From Prevotella sp. (lineage in GTDB: Bacteria > Bacteroidota > Bacteroidia > Bacteroidales > Dysgonomonadaceae): a DNA stretch of 64,000 nt. The stretch lies in assembly GCA_031285905.1 (NCBI GenBank), contig JAITVH010000153.1, positions 1 through 64,000 on the forward strand. The letters are read 5' to 3'. Of the stretch, positions 33,570 to 41,682 are shown one piece after another. Positions within the stretch are counted from its first letter, which is position 1. Every line of letters starts with the position of its first letter. The notes under the pieces were generated by a model that saw only the letters and a program-made list of their open reading frames with translations, was not told where the DNA came from and did no database searches. The translations under genes and the position numbers were made by a program.

Positions 33570-35177
33570 TTATTTCTTGTTTTCTATAACAGCTTTTATA
33601 AAGCTCATAAATAACGGATTGGGAGCGACTACTGTGCTATTGTATTCAGGATGGAACTGTACACCCAGATACCATTTTTTGTCCGGCATTTCCACTACTT
33701 CCACCAATCCCATTTCCGGGTTTATACCGGTACATTTCATTCCATTTTTTTCGTAATCGTCTCTGAAATCACCATTGAATTCAAAACGATGGCGGTGGCG
33801 TTCTTCTATCAGTTTCTTGCCATATGCCTGATATACCAGAGAACCCTTTTCCAATTCACATTTGTAAGCGCCCAAACGCATGGAACCACCCATATTGGTG
33901 ATATTTTTTTGTTCCTCCATCAGGTCGATAACCTTGAATGGTGTATGAGGGTTCATCTCTGTCGAATTGGCATCCTCAAGTCCCAGTACATTGCGGGCAA
34001 ACTCAACTACCATACATTGCATTCCCAGACAGATGCCGAATGTAGGTTTATCATGCTCTCGCGCATATTTAAGGGCATGTAACTTGCCCTCCATACCCCT
34101 CTGTCCGAAACCGGGAGCAATAACTATGCCATCCATCGAAGATAATGTTTGTTCGACATTCTCTGGAGTCAGTTTGTCAGATAAGATAAATTGAAGGTCT
34201 AGCTTACGCTCGTTATAAGTTGCAGCCTGTAATAATGACTCATTGATAGATTTATAAGCATCAGGCAACTCTACATATTTGCCTACTAATGCGATCCGGA
34301 CTGTTTGAGTCGCATTTTTCTTCTTGTCTAAGAAGTCGCGCCATGTTTTCATAGCCGGTTTCTCTGCGATAGGCATATCAAGTTTGCGAAGTACAATTTC
34401 GTCCATGTTCTGTTCCTGCATTTTCAATGGTACTTCATAAATAGTAGGAACATCTACCGATTGCACTACTGCATCTACTTCGACATTGCAAAACAGTGCA
34501 ACTTTCCGTAATATATCTTTATTTAACTGGTGTTCGGTACGAAGCACTAGTATATCTGGTTGTACTCCTTCCGATTGTAGTTGCTTTACAGAGTGTTGGG
34601 TAGGTTTGGTCTTTACCTCTTTTGCCGCAGCTATATATGGGACATAAGTAAGGTGAACACAAAGACAGTTTTTTCCAAGTTCCCAACGTAACTGGCGTAC
34701 ACTTTCAATAAATGGCAGGGATTCTATATCACCCACCGTTCCGCCAATTTCGGTTATCACAAAATCGTAATCATATTTAGTACCAAGCATCTTGATGTTG
34801 CGCTTGATTTCATCTGTAATATGTGGTACTATCTGAACGGTTTTGCCCAGATAATCGCCTTTACGTTCTTTATTTATCACACTCTGATAAATACGCCCGG
34901 TCGTTATATTATTATCCTTATGTGTAGGTTGATTTAGGAAGCGCTCATAATGCCCAAGGTCAAGATCGGCTTCGTGTCCGTCTACGGTTACATAGCATTC
35001 GCCATGCTCGTATGGATTCAACGTTCCTGGATCAATATTAATGTATGGGTCTAGTTTCTGGATAGTTACTTTATAACCTCTTGCCTGTAGCAGTTTGCCT
35101 AGAGATGAGGCGATAATTCCTTTTCCTAAGGATGAAATCACACCTCCTGTAACAAAAATATACTTAGTATTAGCCAC
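33570..35177 (-). CDS. pyrG: CTP synthase
   Basis: A 535-residue two-domain enzyme converting UTP, ATP and glutamine to CTP. The N-terminal synthetase domain begins KYIFVTGGVISSLGKGIIAS and includes LDPYINIDPGTLNPYEHGE and VITEIGGTVGDIES. The C-terminal class I glutaminase domain has the nucleophile Cys383 in FGICLGMQ and the His-Glu pair in GVQFHPEY. Everything needed is present and the length is standard. First gene of the pyrG-yidC unit; candidate -7 boxes lie at 35218-35233 on the minus strand. Confidence 0.97.
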   Translation of the reverse strand: MANTKYIFVTGGVISSLGKGIIASSLGKLLQARGYKVTIQKLDPYINIDPGTLNPYEHGECYVTVDGHEADLDLGHYERFLNQPTHKDNNITTGRIYQSVINKERKGDYLGKTVQIVPHITDEIKRNIKMLGTKYDYDFVITEIGGTVGDIESLPFIESVRQLRWELGKNCLCVHLTYVPYIAAAKEVKTKPTQHSVKQLQSEGVQPDILVLRTEHQLNKDILRKVALFCNVEVDAVVQSVDVPTIYEVPLKMQEQNMDEIVLRKLDMPIAEKPAMKTWRDFLDKKKNATQTVRIALVGKYVELPDAYKSINESLLQAATYNERKLDLQFILSDKLTPENVEQTLSSMDGIVIAPGFGQRGMEGKLHALKYAREHDKPTFGICLGMQCMVVEFARNVLGLEDANSTEMNPHTPFKVIDLMEEQKNITNMGGSMRLGAYKCELEKGSLVYQAYGKKLIEERHRHRFEFNGDFRDDYEKNGMKCTGINPEMGLVEVVEMPDKKWYLGVQFHPEYNSTVVAPNPLFMSFIKAVIENKK

Positions 35178-35330
35178 AACTTTTTGTTTTATATTTTTTG
35201 ACTGTCAAAAGAAAGCACAAAAGTACAAAAATATTTCTGTTTAGCATTGTGTGTTTGTGTGTTGTTCATCTAAATTCATATAATTTTATATCTTTGCTAA
35301 CAACCTCAAAAAAACAATAACCTTTATTTT

Positions 35331-36305
35331 ATGAAAACCTTTCTATTAACCTTTATGTTTCTTTGCATATTCTCATGCACAAACCTTTCGGCCCAAAAAC
35401 AAATGATGTTTGGCGACACAAGTCGTGTGGGGCGTCCTTTCTCTAAAGATCCCCATGTTGTTAATTTTCAGAATAAATACCTGATGTATTACTCTGTACC
35501 ACCCAAAGCAGGCGATTCCAATAGCGGATGGAATATAGGAATAGCCGAAAGCAAAGACCTGATCGACTGGACTGTAATAGGTGATATAAAACCACAAGCT
35601 GAGTACGAAGCAAAAGGCTTGTGTGCTCCGGGCGCTTTAGTGCGCAACGATACGGTGCATCTGTTTTACCAGACATATGGAAACGGCCCTAAAGATGCTA
35701 TTTGCCATGCATATTCTACCGATGGGATACATTTCACGCGCAATGCTACTAATCCTATTTTTGCTCCTACCGGCGACTGGAATAGCGGGCGGGCAATCGA
35801 TGCAGAAGTTATTCTATTCAAAGATAAATACTTTCTTTATTTTGCTACCCGTACGCCTGATCATGAAATACAGATTCAAGGAGTAGCGACTGCTCCTGCC
35901 TCTACAAATTTCAATAAAGAAGACTGGACACAAGTACCCGGAAAATCCATACTCGAACCTAAATATCCATGGGAAGGGAAATGCGTGGAAGGTGCTTCTG
36001 TAGTACAGGTAGGAGATGAATTAGTGATGTTCTATGCCGGAGCATACAATAATAATCCACAACAGGTAGGCGTAGCTAAAAGCAGGGATGGTATAAAATG
36101 GGAAAGACTTTCAAATAAGCCATTTCTACCAAATGGAGATAAAGGAACCTGGAATTATAGTGAGTCGGGGCATCCGCATATTTTTAAAGATAAAAAAACG
36201 GGAAGAACTTTTCTGTTTTATCAAGGCAATAATGACAATGGAAGAACATGGCTGATATCGAATGTAGAAGTATTTTGGAAAGATGGGGAACCCTATCTGA
36301 AATAA
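35331..36305 (+). CDS. Secreted GH43-like five-bladed beta-propeller glycosidase
   Basis: 324 residues. The N-terminus MKTFLLTFMFLCIFSC is followed by TNLSAQ; either a signal peptidase I site at AQ or a lipobox Cys16 is possible. Propeller repeats are evident: DPHVVNFQNKYLMYYS, GLCAPGALVRNDTVHLFYQT, DAEVILFKDKYFLYFATR, VEGASVVQVGDELVMFYAG, GHPHIFKDKKTGRTFLFYQG. The early Asp and the Glu in CVEGAS are the likely catalytic residues as in GH43. GH32/GH130-like relatives are alternatives. It probably trims side chains of arabinose- or xylose-containing glycans. A TATCTTTG box lies at 35289-35296. Confidence 0.78.
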   Translation: MKTFLLTFMFLCIFSCTNLSAQKQMMFGDTSRVGRPFSKDPHVVNFQNKYLMYYSVPPKAGDSNSGWNIGIAESKDLIDWTVIGDIKPQAEYEAKGLCAPGALVRNDTVHLFYQTYGNGPKDAICHAYSTDGIHFTRNATNPIFAPTGDWNSGRAIDAEVILFKDKYFLYFATRTPDHEIQIQGVATAPASTNFNKEDWTQVPGKSILEPKYPWEGKCVEGASVVQVGDELVMFYAGAYNNNPQQVGVAKSRDGIKWERLSNKPFLPNGDKGTWNYSESGHPHIFKDKKTGRTFLFYQGNNDNGRTWLISNVEVFWKDGEPYLK

Positions 36306-36373
36306 AAAACATTAACAATCGGGCAAAAATGGCAAAAATCATTTAAAATCTTACGTATTCCATATTTTTATGC

Positions 36374-36404
36374 TAAATTTGCACACTTATTTCACTAGTG
36401 TGCA
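36374..36404 (+). promoter_or_regulatory. TetR-fabG promoter with palindromic operator
   Basis: A TAAATTTG -7 box (36374-36381) overlaps the left arm of an inverted repeat, TGCACAC (36380-36386) ... GTGTGCA (36398-36404), with an inner CACTAGTG. The repeat covers the expected transcription start, 11 bp before the TetR start codon, which fits autorepression. Confidence 0.6.
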
Positions 36405-36414
36405 TTTTTAATAT

Positions 36415-37005
36415 ATGGCCATTAATAAAACGCGAAATATATTAATTGACGTAGCCCGACAGCTATTTGCAAAGTTAGGGGTTGAAAACACCACTATGAA
36501 TGATATAGCTGTTGCTTCACACAAAGGGCGCCGCACACTCTACACCTATTTTAATAATAAGAACGAAGTTTATCAGGCAGTGTTGGAAACAGAGCTCGAT
36601 CAGATGTACCATGCCCTGCAAACTGTAGCCGGCAAAAAACTTCCGGCAGACGAAAAACTCATGTTATTTTTTTATACACGGTTCGATGCTGTAAAAAATG
36701 CAGTTGCGCGCAACGGTACGTTAAGGGCTGACTTCTTCCGGGATATCTGGCGTGTGCAGAATGTGCGTAAGGCTTTCGATAAAAAAGAGATACAAATATT
36801 GAAAGATATTTTATCCAAAGGGGTGGAAGATGGTATATTCGAAATGCCTGATATTTCGGCTACTGCGGAGATACTGCACCATGCGCTCAAAGGATTAGAG
36901 GTGCCATATATCAGAGGGCAGATCCGTGCCGAAAGCCTGAAAACAGAATCGCAACGGGAAAATATCGCCTACCTCATCTTTGAGGGAATTAAGAAGAAAA
37001 AATGA
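36415..37005 (+). CDS. TetR family transcriptional regulator
   Basis: A 196-residue TetR protein. The N-terminal helix-turn-helix domain is at residues 5-52 (RNILIDVARQLFAKLGVENT, then TMNDIAVASHKGRRTLYTYF and NNKNEVYQAV). The C-terminal helical domain binds an unidentified ligand. It lies 23 bp before the FabG-like reductase gene and is probably co-transcribed, which suggests control of a fatty-acid or related step. An inverted repeat overlaps its promoter. Confidence 0.92.
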   Translation: MAINKTRNILIDVARQLFAKLGVENTTMNDIAVASHKGRRTLYTYFNNKNEVYQAVLETELDQMYHALQTVAGKKLPADEKLMLFFYTRFDAVKNAVARNGTLRADFFRDIWRVQNVRKAFDKKEIQILKDILSKGVEDGIFEMPDISATAEILHHALKGLEVPYIRGQIRAESLKTESQRENIAYLIFEGIKKKK

Positions 37006-37028
37006 TTATCAACTAAATATTTTAAATT

Positions 37029-37775
37029 ATGAAGTTACTAGAAGGTAAAACCGCTATCATTACAGGTGCCGCACGTGGTATCGGCAAAGCTATTGCATTG
37101 AAATATGCAGAACAGGGAGCTAATATCGCATTCACAGACTTAGCAATTGACGATAATGCAAAAGCAACTGAAGCTGAAATCGCTAAATTTGGTGTAAAGG
37201 TAAAAGGATATGCTTCGAATGCAGCTAATTTTGATGAAACCCACAAAGTGGTGGAAGAGATAGTGAATGATTTTGGAAAGGTGGATATCCTTATCAATAA
37301 TGCAGGCATTACCCGTGACGGGCTGATGATGCGTATGAATGAACAACAATGGGATATGGTGATCAATATCAACCTGAAATCAGCGTTCAACTTCATTCAT
37401 GCTCTGACTCCTGTTTTCATCAAGCAAAAAAGTGGAAATATTATAAATATGAGTTCTGTCGTTGGTCTTTCGGGCAATGCAGGACAAACAAATTATTCAG
37501 CATCTAAAGCGGGTATGATCGGTCTGGCCAAATCTATCGCAAAAGAGCTAGGTTCGCGCAATGTACGTGCCAACTGTATCTGTCCGGGATTCATCATCAC
37601 CGAAATGACAGGTGTTTTATCTGACGAGGTGAAGAAAAAATGGGCTGAGCAAATTCCGTTGCGCCGTGGCGGTACTCCTGAGGATGTGGCTAATGTGGCT
37701 GTATTCCTTGGTTCCGATCTATCGGCTTATGTTACAGGACAGGCTATTCCTGTTTGCGGTGGTATGAATATGTAA
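37029..37775 (+). CDS. fabG: 3-oxoacyl-ACP reductase (FabG-type SDR)
   Basis: A 248-residue classical SDR. The cofactor motif TGAARGIG is at about residues 12-19, NNAG at about 88-91, the catalytic Ser in NMSSVVG, and Tyr156/Lys160 in YSASK. The ending YVTGQAIPVCGGMNM is characteristic of FabG. The enzyme reduces beta-ketoacyl-ACP with NADPH in fatty-acid elongation. It pairs with the TetR gene upstream. A hairpin terminator follows. Whether it is the essential FabG or a paralogue cannot be told. Confidence 0.92.
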   Translation: MKLLEGKTAIITGAARGIGKAIALKYAEQGANIAFTDLAIDDNAKATEAEIAKFGVKVKGYASNAANFDETHKVVEEIVNDFGKVDILINNAGITRDGLMMRMNEQQWDMVININLKSAFNFIHALTPVFIKQKSGNIINMSSVVGLSGNAGQTNYSASKAGMIGLAKSIAKELGSRNVRANCICPGFIITEMTGVLSDEVKKKWAEQIPLRRGGTPEDVANVAVFLGSDLSAYVTGQAIPVCGGMNM

Positions 37776-37820
37776 TTATTTGCCTTATAATAAAGAAGAA
37801 AGCAATTGTGCTTCTGAAAT

Positions 37821-37853
37821 AAAACCCTGAGAGTTTTTAACTTTCAGGGTTTC
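37821..37853 (+). terminator. Terminator of the TetR-fabG unit
   Basis: AAACCCTGAgAGTT pairs with AACTtTCAGGGTTT around a short loop. T-rich sequence follows shortly. Confidence 0.75.
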
Positions 37854-37864
37854 ACTTTTTAGGT

Positions 37865-38335
37865 TTATGGTAAGTTGAGTTCAAAATATACAACGGAGTC
37901 TATAGGATTGTAATAATAAGGTTCAGTTTCAGCGAAACCATGACTTTGATAAAGCGCGATTGCAGCTTTCATTGAGTTGAGTGTATCCAATACTATCTTT
38001 TTATATCCTTTTTGTTTTGCATCCGATATTATTTGTTCGATCAATGGACGGGCTAGCTTCTGACCTCGATATTGAGGACGAATATAAAGTCGTTTCATTT
38101 CGCATATTTCATCGTTTACAGGTCTCATGGCGATGCATCCTGCTACTTCTTCCCCTACAGTTAATAGATAAAGGCTTCCTTTGGGAAAGCTGTATTTTCC
38201 GGGCAGAGTTGCCAATTCTTCATCGAAAGACTGGAAGTCAAGACTGAATCCCAGTTCCTTTTGATATTCTACAAAAAGGGCTTTTATATTAGCTATATCC
38301 TTTTCGGTAATAGCTTTAATTATACTAAAACTCAT
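37865..38335 (-). CDS. GNAT family N-acetyltransferase
   Basis: A 156-residue single-domain GNAT. The acetyl-CoA motif is RRLYIRPQYRGQKLARPLIE with the R/QxxGxG/A core, preceded by VAGCIAMRPVNDEICEM. The C-terminal strand is KKIVLDTLNSMKAAIALYQS followed by HGF. The acceptor is unknown; proteins or small amines are typical. It overlaps the rsmD gene by 4 bp and forms a DUF3822-rsmD-GNAT operon on the minus strand. Confidence 0.88.
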   Translation of the reverse strand: MSFSIIKAITEKDIANIKALFVEYQKELGFSLDFQSFDEELATLPGKYSFPKGSLYLLTVGEEVAGCIAMRPVNDEICEMKRLYIRPQYRGQKLARPLIEQIISDAKQKGYKKIVLDTLNSMKAAIALYQSHGFAETEPYYYNPIDSVVYFELNLP

Positions 38336-38871
38336 TGTTTCCTGAATATGCTGAAATTCACGCTACCATACGTCCGCTTATCAGAGAATAAGTCCCAATC
38401 GGAAAAATCATACTCTTTGGAATGTTCAAGGATAAATATTCCATCTTCTTTTATGATATCCTTTTCAAATATAAGTTTAGGAACATCTGTAAAGTTTTTA
38501 AGGTCATAAGGAGGATCAGCAAATATAAGATCAAATTGTTCTTTACAGTGTTCAAGATAGCTGAAAACATCCATTTTGAGCAAGATCATTTCAGACTGTA
38601 TTTTTAGTTCAGCTTTTGTTTTTTCAATAAATACGGTATGGCTGAAATTTTTCTCCACACAAACTACCCGTGGACATCCTCTTGATACTAATTCGAAACT
38701 GATGCCACCTGTTCCGCCAAACAAGTCAAGTGCCGTTGTTTCTTCCCAATCGATAGAGTTATTCAGTACATTAAATAAATTTTCCTTTGCAAGATCCGTT
38801 GTCGGACGTGCTTTGAAGCTTTTTGGAGGATCGAACCGCCTGCCTTTATATTTTCCACTTATTATTCTCAT
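38332..38871 (-). CDS. rsmD: 16S rRNA (guanine966-N2)-methyltransferase
   Basis: A 179-residue RsmD. It starts MRIISGKYKGRRF and has RPTTDLAKENLFNVLNN, the SAM motif ALDLFGGTGGISFELVSRG and the catalytic DPPY in LIFADPPYDL. It methylates G966 of 16S rRNA during 30S assembly. It overlaps the DUF3822 gene upstream and the GNAT gene downstream by 4 bp each, so all three are translationally coupled. Confidence 0.95.
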   Translation of the reverse strand: MRIISGKYKGRRFDPPKSFKARPTTDLAKENLFNVLNNSIDWEETTALDLFGGTGGISFELVSRGCPRVVCVEKNFSHTVFIEKTKAELKIQSEMILLKMDVFSYLEHCKEQFDLIFADPPYDLKNFTDVPKLIFEKDIIKEDGIFILEHSKEYDFSDWDLFSDKRTYGSVNFSIFRKQ

Positions 38872-39680
38872 AATGATAGATACAATAGATCCAGAGGTGC
38901 TTTATGTGCATCTTCTGTCCAAAAATGAATTTCACTTGGCGTATTAAGCCGCTCAATATTCCTTATATATAATTGCAGTTTCTCTATTAATAGATCATCG
39001 ATCACTTTCCCTGCAATGTATAAATAATCCTCTTGTTGATTGAAAGCAAATTTCTCCCACAATTTCAATATAAAATATATCTGATTTGCCGTGGGCTCAT
39101 TCTCATAAGTAAGGCAATGAACCAGTTCCCTGCCCGAAAAACAAACGATATCCATCATACTGTCATGAAGGTTAATATACATTTTGGATCGGTTGGTATT
39201 AAATTTATCTCTCTTCTCAAAATGATTGATTATAAGGTTTGAATGGTGAAAAAACCGAGGATTCCACAAATTTCTGGTAAGGAATTCAAAGGTCTCTGTC
39301 TCAAGGTCGAAGAGAGTAATTACATCCTGATTCTCTATAAGTCCGGTTACCACATGACCGGATTTGTTCATATGCGAAAAATCGTATAATTCTTCTTTAT
39401 TCTTTTTATCAAAATAGATGGCAGGAACTAACTCATAGTCTTTGGATACCACCACAACATTTGTCTGTTTAAATTCCTGAGTCAGAAAATTAAGTTCGAA
39501 TACGATGCGCTGGATATTGTTTAACTGGTCGTCCTCGTCTGAAAAAGTGGTTTCCCTGAGGCAGTAACTTTTGCCGTTATCAGGCTCATATATAGAGAAC
39601 ATAAAGCCATTCGGTTTTATCCGGATAGATAATACATATTTTTCTGAATGTCCGAGATCTATGTTTTCAGGTAAGAACAT
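38868..39680 (-). CDS. DUF3822 family protein
   Basis: About 270 residues from the ATG at 39680 (MFLPENIDLGHSEKYVLSIR). The frame stays open up to 39746, but those extra codons run into a dispersed hairpin repeat, so I reject the longer start. Features typical of DUF3822 are FMFSIYEPDNGKSYCLRETT near the N-terminus, YELVPAIYFDKKNKEELYDF and FLTRNLWNPRFFHHSNLIIN. The fold is probably related to the actin/ASKHA-like superfamily, but no activity is known. It is conserved beside rsmD in this phylum, and the 4 bp overlap here agrees. Confidence 0.82.
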   Translation of the reverse strand: MFLPENIDLGHSEKYVLSIRIKPNGFMFSIYEPDNGKSYCLRETTFSDEDDQLNNIQRIVFELNFLTQEFKQTNVVVVSKDYELVPAIYFDKKNKEELYDFSHMNKSGHVVTGLIENQDVITLFDLETETFEFLTRNLWNPRFFHHSNLIINHFEKRDKFNTNRSKMYINLHDSMMDIVCFSGRELVHCLTYENEPTANQIYFILKLWEKFAFNQQEDYLYIAGKVIDDLLIEKLQLYIRNIERLNTPSEIHFWTEDAHKAPLDLLYLSL

Positions 39681-39718
39681 ATGTAATAAGTATAATTTAA
39701 TGATATATTTTATCTTCT

Positions 39719-39787
39719 TGTCATGCTGACGAAGGAAGCATCTCACTCTTTAAAGGGAAGAGATCCTTCGTTTCACTCAGGATGACA
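39719..39787. repeat. TGTCATGCTGA / TCAGGATGACA hairpin repeat, second copy
   Basis: Outer arms TGTCATGCTGA and TCAGGATGACA with an inner pair GAAGGAAGCATCTC and GAGATCCTTCG. It matches 4671-4736 in arms and interior words. It lies in the divergent gap 39681-39908 between DUF3822 and helicase genes, which holds nothing else I recognise. Confidence 0.75.
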
Positions 39788-39908
39788 AAGTATATCAATA
39801 ATTTCTTCAGAGAACATAATAATGATTTTCTGGACACAAAGTTAGAAAAAGAAATTTTTATCCGCTATTTTTGAACTCTAAATCAATCAAGGCCTAATCC
39901 CGGAGAAA

Positions 39909-41321
39909 ATGATAAGCGAATTTTTTAAAGAAAAAGTAAAAGGAAATTTCCCGTTCGAGCCTACTTCCGAGCAGAATAAGGCATTGGATGGGATTGTAAA
40001 CTTTCTTTTTCTTCGTAAACAGGAGGTTGTTTTCTTGTTAAGGGGATATGCCGGAACGGGGAAATCATCATTATTAGGCGCATTGGTGAAAACAATGACG
40101 GAATTTAAACAAAAAACAGTTTTGTTAGCTCCTACAGGCCGTGCGGCGAAGGTGTTTTCTGCTTATTCAAATCATCCGGCATTTACAATACATAAAAAGA
40201 TATACCGCCAACAGAAATATTCGGGAGATGCCGGTAGTTTTGGTATAATGGATAACCTGCACAAGGATACGCTGTTTATTGTAGATGAGGCATCCATGAT
40301 CAGTAACAGCGGGCTCGACGCATCTGTTTTCGGAACAGGCAGGTTGCTGGATGATCTGATTCATTATGTATATACCGGAGAAAATTGTCGTTTGCTATTG
40401 ATAGGAGATACAGCCCAGCTTCCGCCCGTCAACGAAGAGGATAGCCCGGCTTTGCAACCTGTGGCGTTGGAAGGTTATGATCTGGAAGTAAGAAGCGCTA
40501 TGCTATCCCAGATAGTGAGGCAGGCCGAAAGTTCGGGTGTACTCTACAATGCGACCAGTATAAGGAATGCATTGAATAAAGGAAAAACCGGGGCTTATCC
40601 TAAACTGAAACTCAAGAAGTTTACAGATATAGTATCTATTACGGGAGAGGAACTTATTGACGAAATTTCTGCTTCGTATGACCGTGTAGGATTAGAGAAT
40701 ACAATGATCATCACCCGATCCAATAAACGATGTAATGTATATAATCAAGGTGTACGTAACCGCATTCTTTACAAAGAAGAGGAACTTTCATCCGGTGATA
40801 TGCTGATGATAACCAAAAATAATTATTACTGGACGGAGAATATAGAGCAACTCGATTTCCTGGCAAATGGAGAGATCGTCGAAGTCTTGCGGGTAAGGGG
40901 AGAGCAGGAGCTGTATGGCTTTCGTTTTCGGGATGTGGTGGTAAGAAGTATCGACTATGATATCGAACTGGAAATAAAAATCGTGATGGATGCCTTGTAT
41001 TCCGATGCTGCCGGACTGACACGTGAACGATCGGAAGAATTATTTATGAATGTATTAGAAGATTATTCCGATACTCCGACTAAAGCGGGGAAAATGAAGA
41101 AGATGAAAGTGGATCCGTACTTTAATGCTGTACAGGTGAAGTTTGCTTATGCTATTACCTGCCATAAAGCACAGGGTGGGGAATGGCAAAATGTTTTTCT
41201 CGATCTTGGATATATTTCAGAAGACCACCTGGGCGTGAATTTCTATCGGTGGCTTTATACCGCTATTACCCGTGCAAGCGGAAAACTCTATCTCGTGAAT
41301 CTGCCGGATGAATTTTTATGA
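39909..41321 (+). CDS. RecD-like SF1 DNA helicase
   Basis: A 470-residue superfamily 1 helicase. Motif I is GYAGTGKSSLL (about 46-56), Ia TVLLAPTGRAAKVFS, II FIVDEASMIS, III LLLIGDTAQLPPV, and VI AITCHKAQGGEW...LYTAITRA near the C-terminus. This is the RecD/Dda-type layout, compact and without the long N-terminal domain of RecD2. It is annotated in this phylum as an exodeoxyribonuclease V alpha-like ATPase, but no recB or recC is nearby. Probable 5'-3' translocase in repair or replication. It is transcribed rightward; repeat copy C starts 17 bp after its stop. Confidence 0.9.
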   Translation: MISEFFKEKVKGNFPFEPTSEQNKALDGIVNFLFLRKQEVVFLLRGYAGTGKSSLLGALVKTMTEFKQKTVLLAPTGRAAKVFSAYSNHPAFTIHKKIYRQQKYSGDAGSFGIMDNLHKDTLFIVDEASMISNSGLDASVFGTGRLLDDLIHYVYTGENCRLLLIGDTAQLPPVNEEDSPALQPVALEGYDLEVRSAMLSQIVRQAESSGVLYNATSIRNALNKGKTGAYPKLKLKKFTDIVSITGEELIDEISASYDRVGLENTMIITRSNKRCNVYNQGVRNRILYKEEELSSGDMLMITKNNYYWTENIEQLDFLANGEIVEVLRVRGEQELYGFRFRDVVVRSIDYDIELEIKIVMDALYSDAAGLTRERSEELFMNVLEDYSDTPTKAGKMKKMKVDPYFNAVQVKFAYAITCHKAQGGEWQNVFLDLGYISEDHLGVNFYRWLYTAITRASGKLYLVNLPDEFL

Positions 41322-41337
41322 TTGAAGATTATTTTTC

Positions 41338-41638
41338 GAATTTATCTATAGTAAATCAATGGTCTAATGTGCTAATATGCTGATGTGCCAATGAAATTAA
41401 AATAAAAGAAAAGAGGTCTTTGAAAAATATAAAGAAAAGTGTAACCTTTACATACGCTAAGCTCCGGTGACCGTTGGTTGTTACCTTTTAGTTAAAAAGG
41501 ATAACTTAGCTTTTCTAGTAAGAATGTAGGGGCGAAATATCTTTCGCCCACAATCAAACATCGGGCGTAAGATATTACGCCCCTACAACATGAAAATAAA
41601 ATGTAAAAACTGTTACTTTTGTTACCTTTTAGTTAAAA
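41338..41638 (+). repeat. Modular intergenic repeat, copy C (in the gap between helicase and tandem GH43 genes)
   Basis: The gap 41322-41682 is filled by: GAATTTATCTATAGT (41338-41352); degenerate short TAATGTGC-type units (about 41363-41392); a GGTCTTTGAAAAA stretch shared with copy B; a core (41435-41496) nearly identical to those in A and B; a GTAGGGG-ended double hairpin (41525-41589, GGGCGAAAtatCTTTCGCCC and GGGCGTAAgatATTACGCCC); and a short core (41610-41638). It ends 44 bp before the chosen GH43 start. Confidence 0.85.
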
Positions 41639-41682
41639 AATAATATGTGAAGAAGAATTATAATGTAAAACAACTAAATATC

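Noticed and set aside
39681..39746. Longer start of DUF3822
   Set aside because: The added codons lie largely in or beside a dispersed hairpin repeat; the ATG at 39680 gives the family's usual N-terminus.
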